Part shown: positions 13,201 through 24,870 of the stretch, one piece after another
Layout of the letters: each line of letters starts with the position of its first letter
Numbering within the stretch: the stretch's first letter is position 1
NCBI GenBank assembly: GCA_014706295.1
Contig: JACSVZ010000011.1
Coordinates: forward strand, 8,864,163-8,928,162
DNA: 64,000 nucleotides
Direction: 5' to 3'
Source: Lycocorax pyrrhopterus obiensis
Taxonomy: Eukaryota > Chordata > Aves > Passeriformes > Paradisaeidae
Notes under the pieces: generated by a model
Database searches by the model: none
The model's input: the letters and a program-made list of their open reading frames with translations, nothing else
Told to the model about the DNA's origin: nothing
Program-made: the position numbers and the translations under genes

Positions 13201-14378
13201 AGAAAGGTAGGGGCATTGTTGTTATAGGAGTTCATATCAAAAGCAAATTTTAATGTTTTAAAATTTAAGACTTTCCTAAAATTTTAAAATACATCCTCCC
13301 TGACTCCATCTGTACTATTGTCAAAAGCATTATATAGTGTCCCTTTGGACAAGTAAATCTGATTAATTAGCATCATTCTCCATTGTAGAATTCAACAGCT
13401 ATATCAACAGCCATAGATTTTTCTTAACACATATTCTATTATTGTTTTCAGCACTGTTAAAATCTATAATTATTTAATTGTTGAACCATCATGTTCTGTG
13501 CATTGTTTGCAAAGTTCATCAAGTGAACAGAATTTTCCTTACAGTGTTCTAGAATGATACTGAAACACACTTTTTCTTCAGAATTGCTCTAACATTGTAT
13601 ACAAAAACAGGCTTGCTTTTAAGTAGAAGTTCTGCATATAAAGGAGAAGACAGAAGGAAAAACTCAAAACAACGGAGAATGTGAAAATGCCAGAAAACAG
13701 TTTCTGCTGCAGTACTGTAGTTCAATAGGAAGCTTGTATCATTTGTGATATCAATGACATTTAAAAAAAGCTGCTTTCAGAGCTGTCTAGTGAGCCCATG
13801 GCGATTTCAGCTGCAGTTCTTCAGCAGAAAACCATCACTGCCTGGTAACAGCACCTGGATATTGACTCCGTCACGGCGCTTTAGATCTTGTGAAGGAAGG
13901 TAAGCAGCTGGAGGCCACTGCCCACAGAAATCCCCACATCTCACAGAAATTACTGCCTTGAAGGCACTATTCTTCCATATCTTGGCTGCTTTCAGTTCAC
14001 AGACAAATAAAGCAGGACTACAGCTCTTAACCAGCAGCAAGGAAGCCTCTCCAGAAGGGATTCACATCACCAGCTCCTCCTGGTTCCAGCTATCAGCCTG
14101 TGAGGAACAGCTTGTCCTGCCTGCACTGCACCAGCTTAGTGCTGGAATTGCAAAGGCTGCAGTTTTCAGCTCTGGAAATCTAACACCTTTCTTTAATATT
14201 CACTTCATAAAAACAATTTCAGAAGTCCCCTGGCACTCTGCGCAATTTCAGCTGACACATAGAACCATTAAAGAGAGCAAAAGTGTATGTTTACTTCCAT
14301 ATTAATACCCACAGAAATTCTTGCAAAAGAATAAATCAGAAAAAATAAAGAAGCAAACCCTCCCAATGTTTACTTGCT
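7295..14378. other. Noncoding stretch, no gene recognised
   Basis: About 7 kb of mostly AT-rich DNA. The part at 8650-9650 is somewhat GC-richer and carries several overlapping open frames of 70-107 codons on both strands, none with recognisable domains. The part from 9700 to 13,700 is very AT-rich. The frame of 115 codons at 13,958-14,305 is unrecognised and overlaps an opposing frame. No CR1, LTR or RNA gene was seen. Confidence 0.55.
14374..14378. repeat. Left target-site duplication of the LTR (TTGCT)
   Basis: The five bases TTGCT lie immediately before the TG that starts the LTR and recur at 14745-14749 right after its terminal CA. A 5-bp duplication is typical of ERVL-type and some other retroviral integrases. 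Confidence 0.55.
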
Positions 14379-14744
14379 TGTAACAAAAAAAGCAGAATTT
14401 CAACGTCCACCAGAGCAACCATAAATAACATGGCCATCTTTAATTTGGCCTCCAATATCTGACCAACCTTGATTTATCCACAGACAAAACCAAGCATCTC
14501 TAATTTGCTAACCAATCACTGCAATTCTTTTCTTACCAACCAATAATTCTGCCATCTCTAATTTACCAATAAATAATTCTGCACTCTCAAATTTACTAAC
14601 CGATAATGTGACCAATTTGCTGACCAATGATTGTGTCAACTGGTAACAGTGCCCCTAGCAAACAGTAATTTGCCAAGCAATATTTGGACCTTCCCCCCCC
14701 AGCAATAAAGAACTGTAGTGGTCTTTGATTCAGTATCTACTGCA
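14379..14744 (+). mobile_element. Probable solo LTR of an endogenous retrovirus
   Basis: This 366-bp segment starts with TGTAAC and ends with ACTGCA, so it has the canonical TG...CA ends. The 5-bp direct repeat TTGCT lies on both sides. A polyadenylation signal AATAAA is at 14704-14709, followed by GT-rich sequence, as expected for R/U5 in plus orientation. The upstream part, the presumed U3, carries six CCAAT boxes in a degenerate ~29-bp repeat. No gag, pol or env sequence or second LTR lies nearby, so it would be a recombined solo LTR. The family is not identified. The alternative is an unrelated CCAAT-rich minisatellite with chance ends. Confidence 0.6.
14436..14635 (+). repeat. Degenerate ~29-bp tandem repeat with CCAAT boxes in the LTR
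   Basis: Units of the form CATCTCTAATTTRCTAACCAAT followed by about seven variable bases recur with drift. CCAAT occurs at 14452, 14512, 14540, 14566, 14612 and 14624, with a near match (CCGAT) at 14600. CCAAT is the binding site of NF-Y and is common in retroviral U3 promoters. The array is therefore likely the enhancer part of the LTR. Confidence 0.65.
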
Positions 14745-14749
14745 TTGCT
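14745..14749. repeat. Right target-site duplication of the LTR (TTGCT)
   Basis: It is an exact copy of 14374-14378 and directly follows the terminal CA of the LTR. Confidence 0.55.
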
Positions 14750-17450
14750 CTGAAACTGCTTAATGGTGACAGTGAGGTTTTTTTACAAAGTATTTGCTTT
14801 CTGAGGGGATATTTGTTTACACTGACTGCTTAAAAATTGCACAGATATCTCTTAAATGTCCGTGAACTAGAATATTGTTTTCTCTTTTAGGAATATCAGC
14901 GTTTGAGAGAACCCTTTTTTCTGTTTGCAGTACTCCTGGGCATATTGCTAACTCCCCTGTAAGTCCTGTTGTCATCACGCTGGGATTTGGCGACAGCTCC
15001 ACAGTGCTTGGACAGCGTGCACTGGTAAAGCAGTGACACTGCTGGCCAGCTCTGTCACCCTGCTGACCTTACCACCCAAGTTGATCCTGTCTGGGCAGAC
15101 ATTTGAGCAGAAACAGTTCATATGTAAAGCCTTGTGATTGATTTGTCTTTTCTGATTTCTACATCCCTTTGGCTTGCGTGAAAAAAACAGGTCTTGAATT
15201 ATCGGTTCCTTTAAACAATAATAATGGCGTTTTGAAGTCATGTAGTAACTTCTGCAATCAATTTTACCTCCAAGAAACGTTACCAGTTTCGTGTAATTTT
15301 ACTAGTCCATATTAAAGCCATTAGCTAACACAACATTAGCTCAGTGAGCAACCACTCTAACACCATTTTACAAGGCAAGTCTACAGAGAACAAGGGCATA
15401 GCAGGAGGGACCATCTGAGCTGAAATCAGTAAAAAATTTCCAAACTCCAAGTCACCAGCTCCGAAGGCTACAGAAAATAAAATATTGCAAAACTATACAA
15501 CAGAATACAAAGAGTGGTATGGAGTTTAGGCTCAGCTCTGTCTGCAAAAGACAGCAACTGTACCAGCTCACTATATATTTTTACTTGTAACCAACCTTCT
15601 AATATAATTTACAGATTAATTTATTGCATATTCCAGGAAAGGATTCAGAGAAACATTTATTCCAAAACAGAACACAATTTTGAGATTTCTAGTTTTTACA
15701 AGAAAAAAAAAAAAAAGAAGACTGGAAGCACATTCTAAAGCTGCATAGCAAGTCCCCTTTATCCTTTTCTTTCCCTTCTTGTGGAATAAGCACAGCCTAA
15801 GCAGCACTACTTGCTTCTCGCTCTTTTCTTCCTGAAGTATCCTGGGTTTCTTGAAAGCAGAGGCAGAAATGCCATTCTGGGTGGCTGTTCCTTTAGAGGA
15901 GGTTGTGAATAGGGAGAGTAAGCCAAGAAGGAAAGGGAGTTGGCCAAAAAGGCAGGAATTCCCAGACACCCAGGGGTTTGGTATGTTTAATGTTCTCTCA
16001 GTGTTGGAGGAACAAGCATAATACAACTGAAGTTGTACTAAAGCTTATTTCTAAACCTAGTTATATGACAAAAATAAAATATAAAAACTCACTCTAAGGA
16101 TAAATAACTCTGATGATAGCTTCAGTCATGCTTGTGGTAAAGATTTCAAGTAGGCATGACATTAGATGGTTTTCCACAAAAATATTTGGTTTACAAGCTT
16201 GGACTTGTTAAGTTTTCAGCGACAAGCATTTCATTAGCCAGTACTGGAAAGATTAACTCAAATACAAAAAGCAGCACTGTTTAGCTGGAGAGCCTAAAAA
16301 GTAGGTGTGATGAGGCAAAGGCACCAAGAATGTGTTTGTGTGCATCTCATCCTCATTTAAAGCAGAAGAGGGTGGGAAAATGTCATAAGTAGGAGACAGA
16401 ACTCGCTGAGGCACAATGAATGTGAGAGCAGAGGGACAAGATATAAGTCAAGAAGGAAAGTGGCAGAAAGTAGGAATATGCCTACACCTTGAAAGATGAA
16501 ACAAGCCTCTAGATGTGTGCAGCTGCCTGTCTTTCATGCCAAGTGAAAGTGCACATGAGAGGAGAAAAATGTACCTGTTCAGGAGCTCCTCAGTTTGTTT
16601 TACAGTAAGCACATGAGTACATCCACAGGGTTACGGGGGAGTACAAAGAGAAGCATCAAAGGATAAAACACATTAAAAATATATGGCATAACGATAATGT
16701 TTTACTCTGGGAGGGAGCACGAGGATTGATGCAGGCGGGAAGACGGTTTTGTCTTGTCTGGTTAAATTTTCTACATTAGAGTACTATTGATTTTCCTAAG
16801 TATATAGGATACTGTATATACCCCATTCTGCTACCCTTACACAGGTTAATTCTTTTATCCATTTCAAATGCGGTCAATCAATAACAGTGATCAGGTAGGT
16901 TGTGAAATTGCCTGGAAAACACATCCACAAAGTAAACCCAATACATTGGCCTGTCTATGTGACTTAAAGCTTAGCACAGCATTGAAAATCACTAATGGAA
17001 CACTGTGCAGTTTGTTCATGCTACGAGCAGTCAGGAATCATGCATAATGTAATAGTGCATCTGCTAACAGCAGCTCACACAAGCTAATTTAATCCTGTTT
17101 TACACTAGACACAAGGAATTAATCTTTAAAGCTGCTCCCGTGATTCTCTTTGGCCCTTAAAATATCGAGGGTCTTTCCACCTCCTCATTTACAATACTGT
17201 AAAGGGATGCATTTCAGTTATCATCAAGTATTTACACTTCATCTACATTAGCTGGAAAATGGATGCAACTCTATAATTTATCAGTCTTAAAAAGCACATT
17301 GCTGGCCCAGTCCAGAAGCTGTGTTTTGTGTTGTCACATCTGAAATCAGTATTAAGTCTCAGACTCTATTGTGGAAGTTAGATCTCCTAAATAATTAATA
17401 TTTGAAAATAAATAAATTACTTTTTTTTTAAATTTATTTCTCGACTTTCA
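14750..17450. other. Noncoding stretch, no gene recognised
   Basis: The longest open frame is 136 codons (15616-16026, minus). It runs through an A-rich tract near 15698 and looks like chance. The block around 17,000-17,300 is complex and AT-rich with several TAAT cores and could be conserved noncoding DNA, but this is a guess. No repeat consensus was recognised. Confidence 0.55.
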
Positions 17451-17610
17451 CAAAATCACAGAATCTGCTGAGTTGGAAGGGACCCACAAGGAACTTCAGG
17501 TCCAACTCCTGGCCCTGCACAGGACCATCCCCAAGAGTCATACCATGTGCCTGATGTCCCCCAGGGCACTCTTGGCCCTCCTGGCTGCCAGGGCACACCT
17601 TGGCTGCATG
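17451..17610 (-). mobile_element. CR1 LINE 3' fragment with internal deletion
   Basis: Read on the minus strand, this is the 3' end of a bird CR1 element. The plus strand starts AAAATCACAGAATCTGCTG, then GTTGGAAGGGACCC, then TCCAACTCCTGGCCCTGC and a CCATGTGCCTG block, all familiar CR1 landmarks. After about 17,550 the match jumps to a more upstream CR1 segment (CTTGGCCCTCCTGGCTGCC, then GGGCACA). An internal deletion is therefore likely. The element is 5'-truncated, with no intact reverse transcriptase. Confidence 0.85.
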
Positions 17611-18700
17611 AATTACACACTTTGTCTCACAGCTTACCTTTAATAATATTGTTATTGTCTTAAGTACTTGTATTGATACAGTGCTACTGTGCAAACACTG
17701 AAAAAGACAGTCTTCACCCACAACAACTTATCATGCCAGTATAAAAAAAAGATACAGACAGATTGGAGAGTATTCAAAGAAACAAACCAAAAACAATATT
17801 GATGAGAAAGACAAGAAATAAAATACTCATATATAATAAACTTGACTTTGGCAAGATTTCAGGCTGGAAGCTTGATCATCAATTTTTGGACCTAAAGCCA
17901 AAGAGAAATTTTAGCAGGGCTTTGTAAGACAACAATGAAATACTTTTGCAAATGTTCATGGCAAGCTCCTTGTAAGCGTAAGGAAGGCTGACAGGAGAGA
18001 AATGCTCACAGGAAGTAACAAGTGGGAGGTGGAAACTGGGCACTCATTACTCATCAAGATTAGTGAGGCATATGATATCTTGATATTGAGAGCAGGATGA
18101 TAGATAACAGGGAAGGAAAGAGTGAACATGAAAACAAGTATTTTACTACAAGTGTGATGGAGCTAATGGAAGAAAAACAAGGGAGGAGGGAAAGAAATAG
18201 TCTGGGTAAACAGACTTTGCAAAAGGTTTCTGATCATGCGCAAGTGAAACAATATTCTACTTCAAGCAATAAATTAAAGGAGGATGATGAGAATCTGACA
18301 AAGTTTATACTGAAGATGGGACAAGACAGACTCTTTCAGAAATGGCTTTTCAAAATAATCAACAGGACCAAGACATGGCCTAGACATCAAATATTGGGCT
18401 AGTAGATGGTGACAGTAAGGGACAGCATCAGGATGTTGGTCACCGCAAACAACAGATACCCTGAAAAGAAGGTTGTTTTAAACAGCTTTCAGCAAAAGTT
18501 TAAAACTCTGCTTTAACTGTGATACATTGAAGATCCATAGAGAAACATTAGATGGTGACAGGCCAGCATATTATACTTCAGAGAGGGCAGAACTAAATGT
18601 AGGAGGGATAATTGTTGAGTTTGTATTTGTGGACTATAAAGATATACAAACAGATACATAAAGATATACAGAAAGAGCAAAGTGCAAGCAAAGGACACAC
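17611..18700. other. Noncoding DNA between CR1 fragments
   Basis: AT-rich, A/G-rich in places. An open frame of 101 codons at 18,097-18,402 is lysine- and glutamate-rich because of the purine-rich strand and resembles no family. A ~22-bp imperfect tandem duplication (ATAAAGATATACA units) lies at 18,637-18,674. Confidence 0.55.
18637..18674. repeat. Short imperfect tandem duplication, ~22 bp
   Basis: Two successive copies of TATAAAGATATACA-like sequence, differing at a few positions. This is a small local duplication of no apparent function. Confidence 0.5.
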
Positions 18701-18800
18701 CCGTGGAGATGAAGAGCTAGTGCAACCTCTCTGCTTATCGCAGGGGGCTGGACTAGGGGAACTTTAAAAACCCCTTCCAACCCCAGCTATTCTGATTCTG
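18701..18800 (+). mobile_element. CR1 LINE 3' end fragment
   Basis: Plus-strand landmarks of a CR1 3' untranslated end appear in order: CAACCTCTCTGCTTATCGC, GGGGGCTGGACTAGG, ACCCCTTCCAACCCCAG, and a terminal TATTCTGATTCTG. Only the last ~100 bp are present, which is usual for 5'-truncated CR1 copies. The 5' boundary is approximate. Confidence 0.8.
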
Positions 18801-19040
18801 TAAGGACAGACTCATTGGAATCAAATGGTGAAGCCTGAAATGTATTTATATAACATCATCAGAAAGTAATTCAACAGATACAGAGCAGAGACAGAGAAGG
18901 AAAGCAATAAGTAGAAGTTCTAGAAAATAGCCCAGAATAAATTTTTGACAAAGTTAAATTGTGTCTATGTGAAGAAGGTATGATGTGTCTGTATTTAGAA
19001 GTAAATTGGAAAGATATGGTCCTAATAATGACAAGCATTA

Positions 19041-19480
19041 GCGTCCAGAGGGCCACCAAATTGATCAGAGGGATGGAGCACTTCTCCTATGAAGAAAGGC
19101 TGAGAGAATTGGGATTGCCCTGCCTGGAATAGAAGAGGCTTCAGGGTGACCTAATTGCAGCCTTCCAGCACCTGAAGTGAATTTACAGGAAAAATGGGGC
19201 AAAACTGTTTACAAGAGCATTTAGTGACAGGACAAGGACGAATGTGTTCAAATTGAAAGAGGGTAGATTTAGGTTAGATATTGGGAAAAAACTCTTTACT
19301 GTGAGGCTGCTGCAGCCGTGGCACAGTTGCCCAGAGAAGCTGTGGCTGCCCCATCCCTGGAAGTTTTTGGGGCTTGGAACAACCTGGTCTGGTGGAAGGT
19401 GTCCCTGCCCAAGGCAGGGTGTTGGAACCAGATGATTTTCAAGTTTCCTTCCAACCTAAACCATTCTGTGATTCTATGAT
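19041..19480 (+). mobile_element. CR1 LINE 3' fragment (end of ORF2 plus 3' UTR)
   Basis: This is the longest CR1 piece in the window. It starts in the block encoding the C-terminal part of the CR1 pol polyprotein: GGGATGGAGCACTTCTCCTA, then GACCTAATTGCAGCCTTCCA, then GTGACAGGACAAGG. It continues through the GTTGCCCAGAGAAGCTGTGG and AACCTGGTCTGGTGGAAGG blocks. It ends in CCTTCCAACCTAAACCATTC and the CR1 tail TGTGATTCTATGAT. A short stretch is missing near 19,360-19,372. Multiple frame breaks make it inactive. Confidence 0.9.
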
Positions 19481-21150
19481 GAGTGCAAAAGGACACCAGA
19501 CAGGGATGAAGTTGGAGCAAATGGACTGAAATGGAGAAACAAAACAACTCTCATGCAGTGTGTGCAAGGAGGAAGAAAATTTTTCAGGAAGGAGAGAGAA
19601 AGCAAGAAGGAAAGGCAAAGAGGTAGTTTCAATTTTTCTTGTAGAAACATGAACTCCAGCAGGATTTTGAGCGGTAATAACATAAAGGTGACTTGTATTG
19701 TTGGCATAGGCTCCAAAAAAAATCAGAACTAAAAAGAAATATACTGTGAAAGTCATGTGCTTGCATTTCTGGAAAAATTTGATATTGATCTGTAGGTAAC
19801 AAGCAACAAACATGAGGTGCTTGATTACTCAGATCTAGAATGGAGGAAAACACTGTGCTTTTGTGGCTTATTAGACTGGTGGGAATAGTGGAGTTAGGCC
19901 AATGCCAACCTTCCACAATTTTCAATTTCAATTTCAGATTCAAGCCAGCCTTCCAAGCCCACTTGGAACCCTCAGGTTTTATTCTGACTCTAAGAAATAC
20001 AAATATTTCCCAGATCTTCTGGAAAACTATAAATTGAAGTCCTTTGAAGCCTGTTTAAGACCACTTCAGAGGTTGGTGAAGTGTTGCAGTTGGAGCATTC
20101 ACTAAGGACTGATCATAAAATACCTCTCTCTGCTTAAGCTTTAAATTTAAACAGGCCTCATGAGATTCAAACCTAAGTATCTCCTGCTCTGATTTATAGT
20201 AAATGTTTAGGGGACAAATAAGAAAAAACAGAGAATCTGATAAGGACAATCCTTAAGCAGACAAACTAATAATCAGAGAAAGAGCCCATTCAGTCTACTT
20301 CTTGTTAGCATGCATTGATAGTATTTCTTCAAACAGTTTCTGAATATTTGGAAACGGCTCTGACCTTAAAATGTACAATCCAATGATATTCAAGTAGTCA
20401 GTAGTAGTGGAAAAAGAATAACAATAATAAAATTATACCATTTATACATGTCAACTTGATTCACAATAAGCACAGAAGATCTTTAAAAGGGACTTAAATG
20501 TCAACGGGGTGTTATGAATGAAAGAACAGAATAAACATCCATTTTGTTACAGAGTAGGTGAAAAACTGCATGGAAAATAGAAATCAGGTTTGATTTAGGA
20601 TTATGAACCCATAAATTCACTTGCACTTCTTATATGTTAAGCCTGTCTCATAGAGCACTTATTATTGTTTCTAAAGGAAAAAAAGCCCCTAACATCCTGT
20701 ATAATCATCAGAATTTACTGGTTCCTTGTGTTTCCAGAAAATACTTTGTTGACTTCATTCTCATTTATAATTAATTTTAAGTTCCTTTCTGTTTGTTTTA
20801 AATATAACTTAGTAAATAATTTGAGTACTGTTACCTCTGTCTCTACACACATGCACAGATAAATTATATATAATACACACATCCAAAAAATGCCTTTTCA
20901 CTCATTTACATATCTAATGTCATTTTAATAAAATATACTCAGATATAAACAAACACTTGAAAATAACATTTAGCAGAATTTCCTTTAAAATTAAACTTGA
21001 GACTAGAAAAGAGGCCTGAGCTGCAAAGCTTCTTCTTTTATGGCCATAAAAGGAAAGTTTAAGTAAACAATACACTGTTTTTATTTAAAAAAATAAAAAA
21101 GGGTAAAAAAAAGAAAGAAAAATCATCCTATGCCAAGCCCAGTCAAAATG
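19481..21150. other. Noncoding stretch, no gene recognised
   Basis: AT-rich DNA. Overlapping minus-strand frames of 80-124 codons at 19,439-19,943 run out of the CR1 tail and share no known domain. Short A-rich and AT-rich runs occur near 21,080-21,120. Nothing else was recognised. Confidence 0.55.
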
Positions 21151-21570
21151 CATTATTAGAGTGTCCAGGAAATTATAGCTTGTGTCCATTAGTCCTTTCA
21201 GGGTTAATATTGATGCAGATATTATTTCTATCCACGGTACCATTTATTTGAAATATTATGACTGGGAGTAGCTGCAGCAGTGAATCACATCAATTGATAG
21301 AGCAGTTAGCCCCGCAGTCAAGGCTGCCTTTACACCGTGCAGTGAGCATGAAATATTATGGAGATTGTTCTTTAAAGTGATCACTTTATCATCATTTGTC
21401 TGCAGCCCAGGCTATTCCTTCCTGCCTGGCTTCCCTGTTGGGTTGGAGCTGTCATAACTCAATCAGCCGTATAATGCTGCTCATAGCACCTCCGGAGCAG
21501 GTATTGAACCTGTCAAGGGCCACCGAGGGAATTATACTTATCCACTTTGACAGCTAGCAACACCACTCTG
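21151..21570. promoter_or_regulatory. Candidate conserved noncoding element / enhancer
   Basis: A complex block, free of repeats, with more CpG than its flanks (for example near 21,313, 21,336, 21,468, 21,493 and 21,524). It contains a perfect 16-bp palindrome at 21,373-21,388 (TAAAGTGATCACTTTA) and a 10-bp palindrome ATCAATTGAT at 21,289-21,298. The identical 12-mer TGAAATATTATG recurs exactly 100 bp apart (21,249 and 21,349). A MEIS/TGIF-like TGACAG site is at 21,548. This density of homeodomain-like and dyad sites is typical of vertebrate developmental enhancers. There is no alignment to prove conservation. Confidence 0.35.
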
Positions 21571-24500
21571 ATATTTATGTCAGTTTATATATGTATGATA
21601 TGTATTTCTTAAATGTAATTAGAAGCCTGTTTGTGTGTGATATATCTGAATTGCCCAGAGCTGCCCATGATTAAGACATTGATTTCTAACCTTGTGCATT
21701 ACTGGAGAAGGGAATATGACAAGCTCCATCACTCAGGGGGTGCAGATAACCTCTTCTGTCTATATACATCATATGAAATTGTCACTATTGTTTATCTGTT
21801 CCACAAAGTTGACTACAAAGCAACTGTTATTTTAGTTTGCTAAATAAACTGAAAGACTGTAAACCGAACCATCATCCCTGTGCCTCCAGAGCACTCGTGC
21901 TTTGCAGCTGAGTTATTTGGAAGGCAGAGCACACTCTGAAAGCTGAGTGAAGATCACCATCATGTTTGCTATGTCACTTGTTTTCATTGGCAGCCAAAGC
22001 ATAACACTTGGATTTAAAGTGACATTTTTGTATATATCCTACATGCTAGGCAATAGAAAATATACTATATTTCCATTAAAAAGGGAATAATGACTTACAT
22101 GGACAAACAAAAAACCAAAGCTCCCTCAAAATCTACCACCACTTCATGCTTATTCATTTATTTCGTTATGGTTTCAGAATGGGATTGTTACACAAAATAG
22201 TTAGTGTATGCATGATCAGCCTCCTAACTTTCTTCCATTTTAATATCCCACTGGTTTGAGGGGATTATACTTTCTAAATCATTCTTCCTTTCATTGTATA
22301 ATTAATGCTGAAGCAATTTTTGGTTTATCTTTGTTGGTTTTAAAGTTCCAAAAATACATGTAGGTATTTCTGAATTGTACCTTAGACAATTCATTGTATC
22401 TGGTTCACAGAGCATAATCTGTGTGCATATATTGAAAATTCTATAGATTAAGAAAAAGTAAAATAGTTTTGTTTGAGGGTTTTTCAACTCTATGCTCAGG
22501 TTTTACCTCCATTTATTTCCAAAACATTATCTCCTTCTGGATATAGTTGGGGTTAAAAGTTTCAAATTTGGGTAGACTTCAAAAAAGCATCTGTATTAGA
22601 TTATGTTTTGAAAAATTCTCTCCACAGCTCTGGTTTTACAGTGCAGGATTCTAAGGAAATTTCAATGCATTATTTTAGAGGATCAGAACTTTCCATGTCT
22701 CTAGTTTTAACAATAGAGGTAGACACATTAAACTGTCACCCATCATCAACAGAAATCCTCATGTGAAGATGCCTTGAAGCCTGCTGAGATCAGAGATTAG
22801 GGTAAATTGTGATCCTATTCCTTTTTTTTAAACCAATAACAGATGAATTAAAGAAAAACAAGGAGCCTGCAGATGCTGCTTACAAATAGATGCTAATTTA
22901 TTTAAGCAAAACTACCTTCTGGAAAACTTCCATTGCAACCTTAACATTACATTAACTGCACTTCATTTGCAGATTCAGGTGCTTAAATGAAATAGAATCT
23001 CAGTGAAACACAGAAACAACATTAGAAGAGTCCAAAGGATCAATCGCAGCTCTAGATATATGTTTGGGACAGATTCTTAGAAAGTAATCTAGAAAATACC
23101 TGTTCCACTGAGCCCCCTTGGAAAACCTGGTTCTTTTCTCCCAGAAGCCAAAAGATACCAAAAGCTACAGTCTGGCACAGACAAAGCACAAGCATTCAAG
23201 CTAAATATCATTCAGATGTCATTGTTCTGACCTTCCCTTAATAGAATCCAAAGACCCCTGTAATCCAAAGATCTGTGATGAGAAATGGGTGGTTTAAATC
23301 ATATGCTTCCAATGTAATTCTTCTAGATTGTTTAATTTATAATGACAATGGAAACATATAATTTTGTTTTCTGAGTTAAAGCATGATGTGCCTGTAGCTG
23401 ATAACTTTTATGTAACTAGAAAAAAAGGAAAAGGAAAAAAACCCAAGAGAAAATAGTAATTTTCCTCACCTCTGTGAAATAAGAGGGTTGTGTAAAATGT
23501 ATTTTATTTCTGATTTATCACACAGAACCATGATAGAGTAAAATAAAGTGCACCCAGGAAAGAAAATAAAATTAGTATCTCTATCAAAAAATTAGTATTT
23601 GAATCTAAAGAGCTAAACTTTAATTGGAATAAATCTGAAAAGCTTAGTCATAACTTTTGTTGAGCTACATCAGCTGTTGTATGTAAGGATTGTGCCATTA
23701 GAAAATAGCTGTACCAGTCAAGGGCATAATCCCACCAGTTCTATCTGGCTGCATCAGCTTGAGGGACAAATATTTACACAGCCTATAGTGCTAAATGATC
23801 CTGACCTCAGTGACCAGATGGCACAGTCCATACAATTACTATCAGCTGCCCCCAAAATATCTCCAGCTAATTAAGATCTACTTTCCTACACGTCATTATG
23901 CCAGTTCCACTTTGCAATGCATTTCTACAATGAGTAGATGATCCAAGATGCAGTCAGAAGGAAAACCACAAAACTCACTGAGATCAAATTGCACATGGTC
24001 TTTGTTTCATCCTCATAAGAAAAACCTTCACACTATTTTCATTTTAAAAAGGCTTTTCCAAAAATGACTCCAACTTTTGAGCAAGCAAACTGAGTATCCT
24101 GGTTCTACCATGTAAAGATAAGGACATATTGAATTTGAGAGTTATTATAAATTCTTTGGATGCTGAAAAATTTTCTTCTTCCTCCCAAAACTTTCCAAGA
24201 TAATTGTAAATGCACCTTTTATACAGCTAATGGAATTAGGATCCTTTTAGTTTTGAACATGGGAACTATTTAACAGTGTACAGAAACAAGTCATAGGGGA
24301 GATAGAGGAACCATTATCTAACACATATAGCATAAAATTTAATTTTTAACATGTCTAAATCACACCTCATAATTTTTGATTTCTTTGATTTGACCAGCTA
24401 AGCAATTAGCACTTCCATGGGGAAAACAGGTGCATAGAAATAACAAACTGTCTCAGCTGGAAATGGCCTGAACACCAGTGTCAACTGAAAGCACCACCCT

Positions 24501-24740
24501 TCTTTAATGACAGTGATCGAGACTCTCCTTTCACATCTCCACAAAGGCAGCTCACTGCCAGCAGCAGAGCTTCCCCATGACACCACTGCTTTGGAGCTGA
24601 TGCAGAGCACAAAGACCCCCACCAATGAATCTCCCTGGTTAATTCCATGCTTGCATGGAAAATCAGACCATTTCGTACTGTTAAGTTATTCAACTGCCAT
24701 AAATTATTGTGTTGCATGTAATATTTCTGAGGCATTTTGG
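21571..24740. other. Noncoding stretch, no gene recognised
   Basis: AT-rich DNA with many short frames below 90 codons. No repeat consensus, RNA gene or exon-like segment was recognised. A short A-rich run is present near 23,420-23,445. Confidence 0.55.
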
Positions 24741-24870
24741 ATCTTTAAAGCACTGTATAAAGACGATAAATGAAAAAATGATAGGAATTCCTATTTCTGT
24801 TCATATGAGGAAAGAGATGCAACTGAGTCAATGGCACAGCTAAGAGGAAAATTCTGATTCCCTGTCCTGA
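24741..24870 (-). mobile_element. MIR-like SINE relic
   Basis: On the minus strand the segment follows the order of the MIR SINE. The plus strand shows CTTTAAAGCACTGTATAAA (the MIR 3' part ending in the 'AGCGCTTT' motif), then ATATGAGGAAAGAGATGC. Next comes GAGTCAATGGCACAGCTAAG, which corresponds to the 'AAGGTCACACAGCTAG' block, then GATTCCCTGTCCTG. It is strongly diverged with internal gaps, as expected for an element older than the bird-mammal split. Confidence 0.5.

Noticed and set aside
14761..14780. Retroviral primer-binding site after the LTR (TGGTGACAGTG)
   Set aside because: It lies outside the target duplication and matches only a few bases of a tRNA-complementary site; chance is more likely.
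18097..18402. Lysine/glutamate-rich 101-codon frame
   Set aside because: The composition follows from a purine-rich strand; no coiled-coil protein family was recognised.
19439..19943. Overlapping minus-strand frames up to 124 codons
   Set aside because: Partly antisense to a CR1 3' end; the translations are low-complexity and unlike any family.
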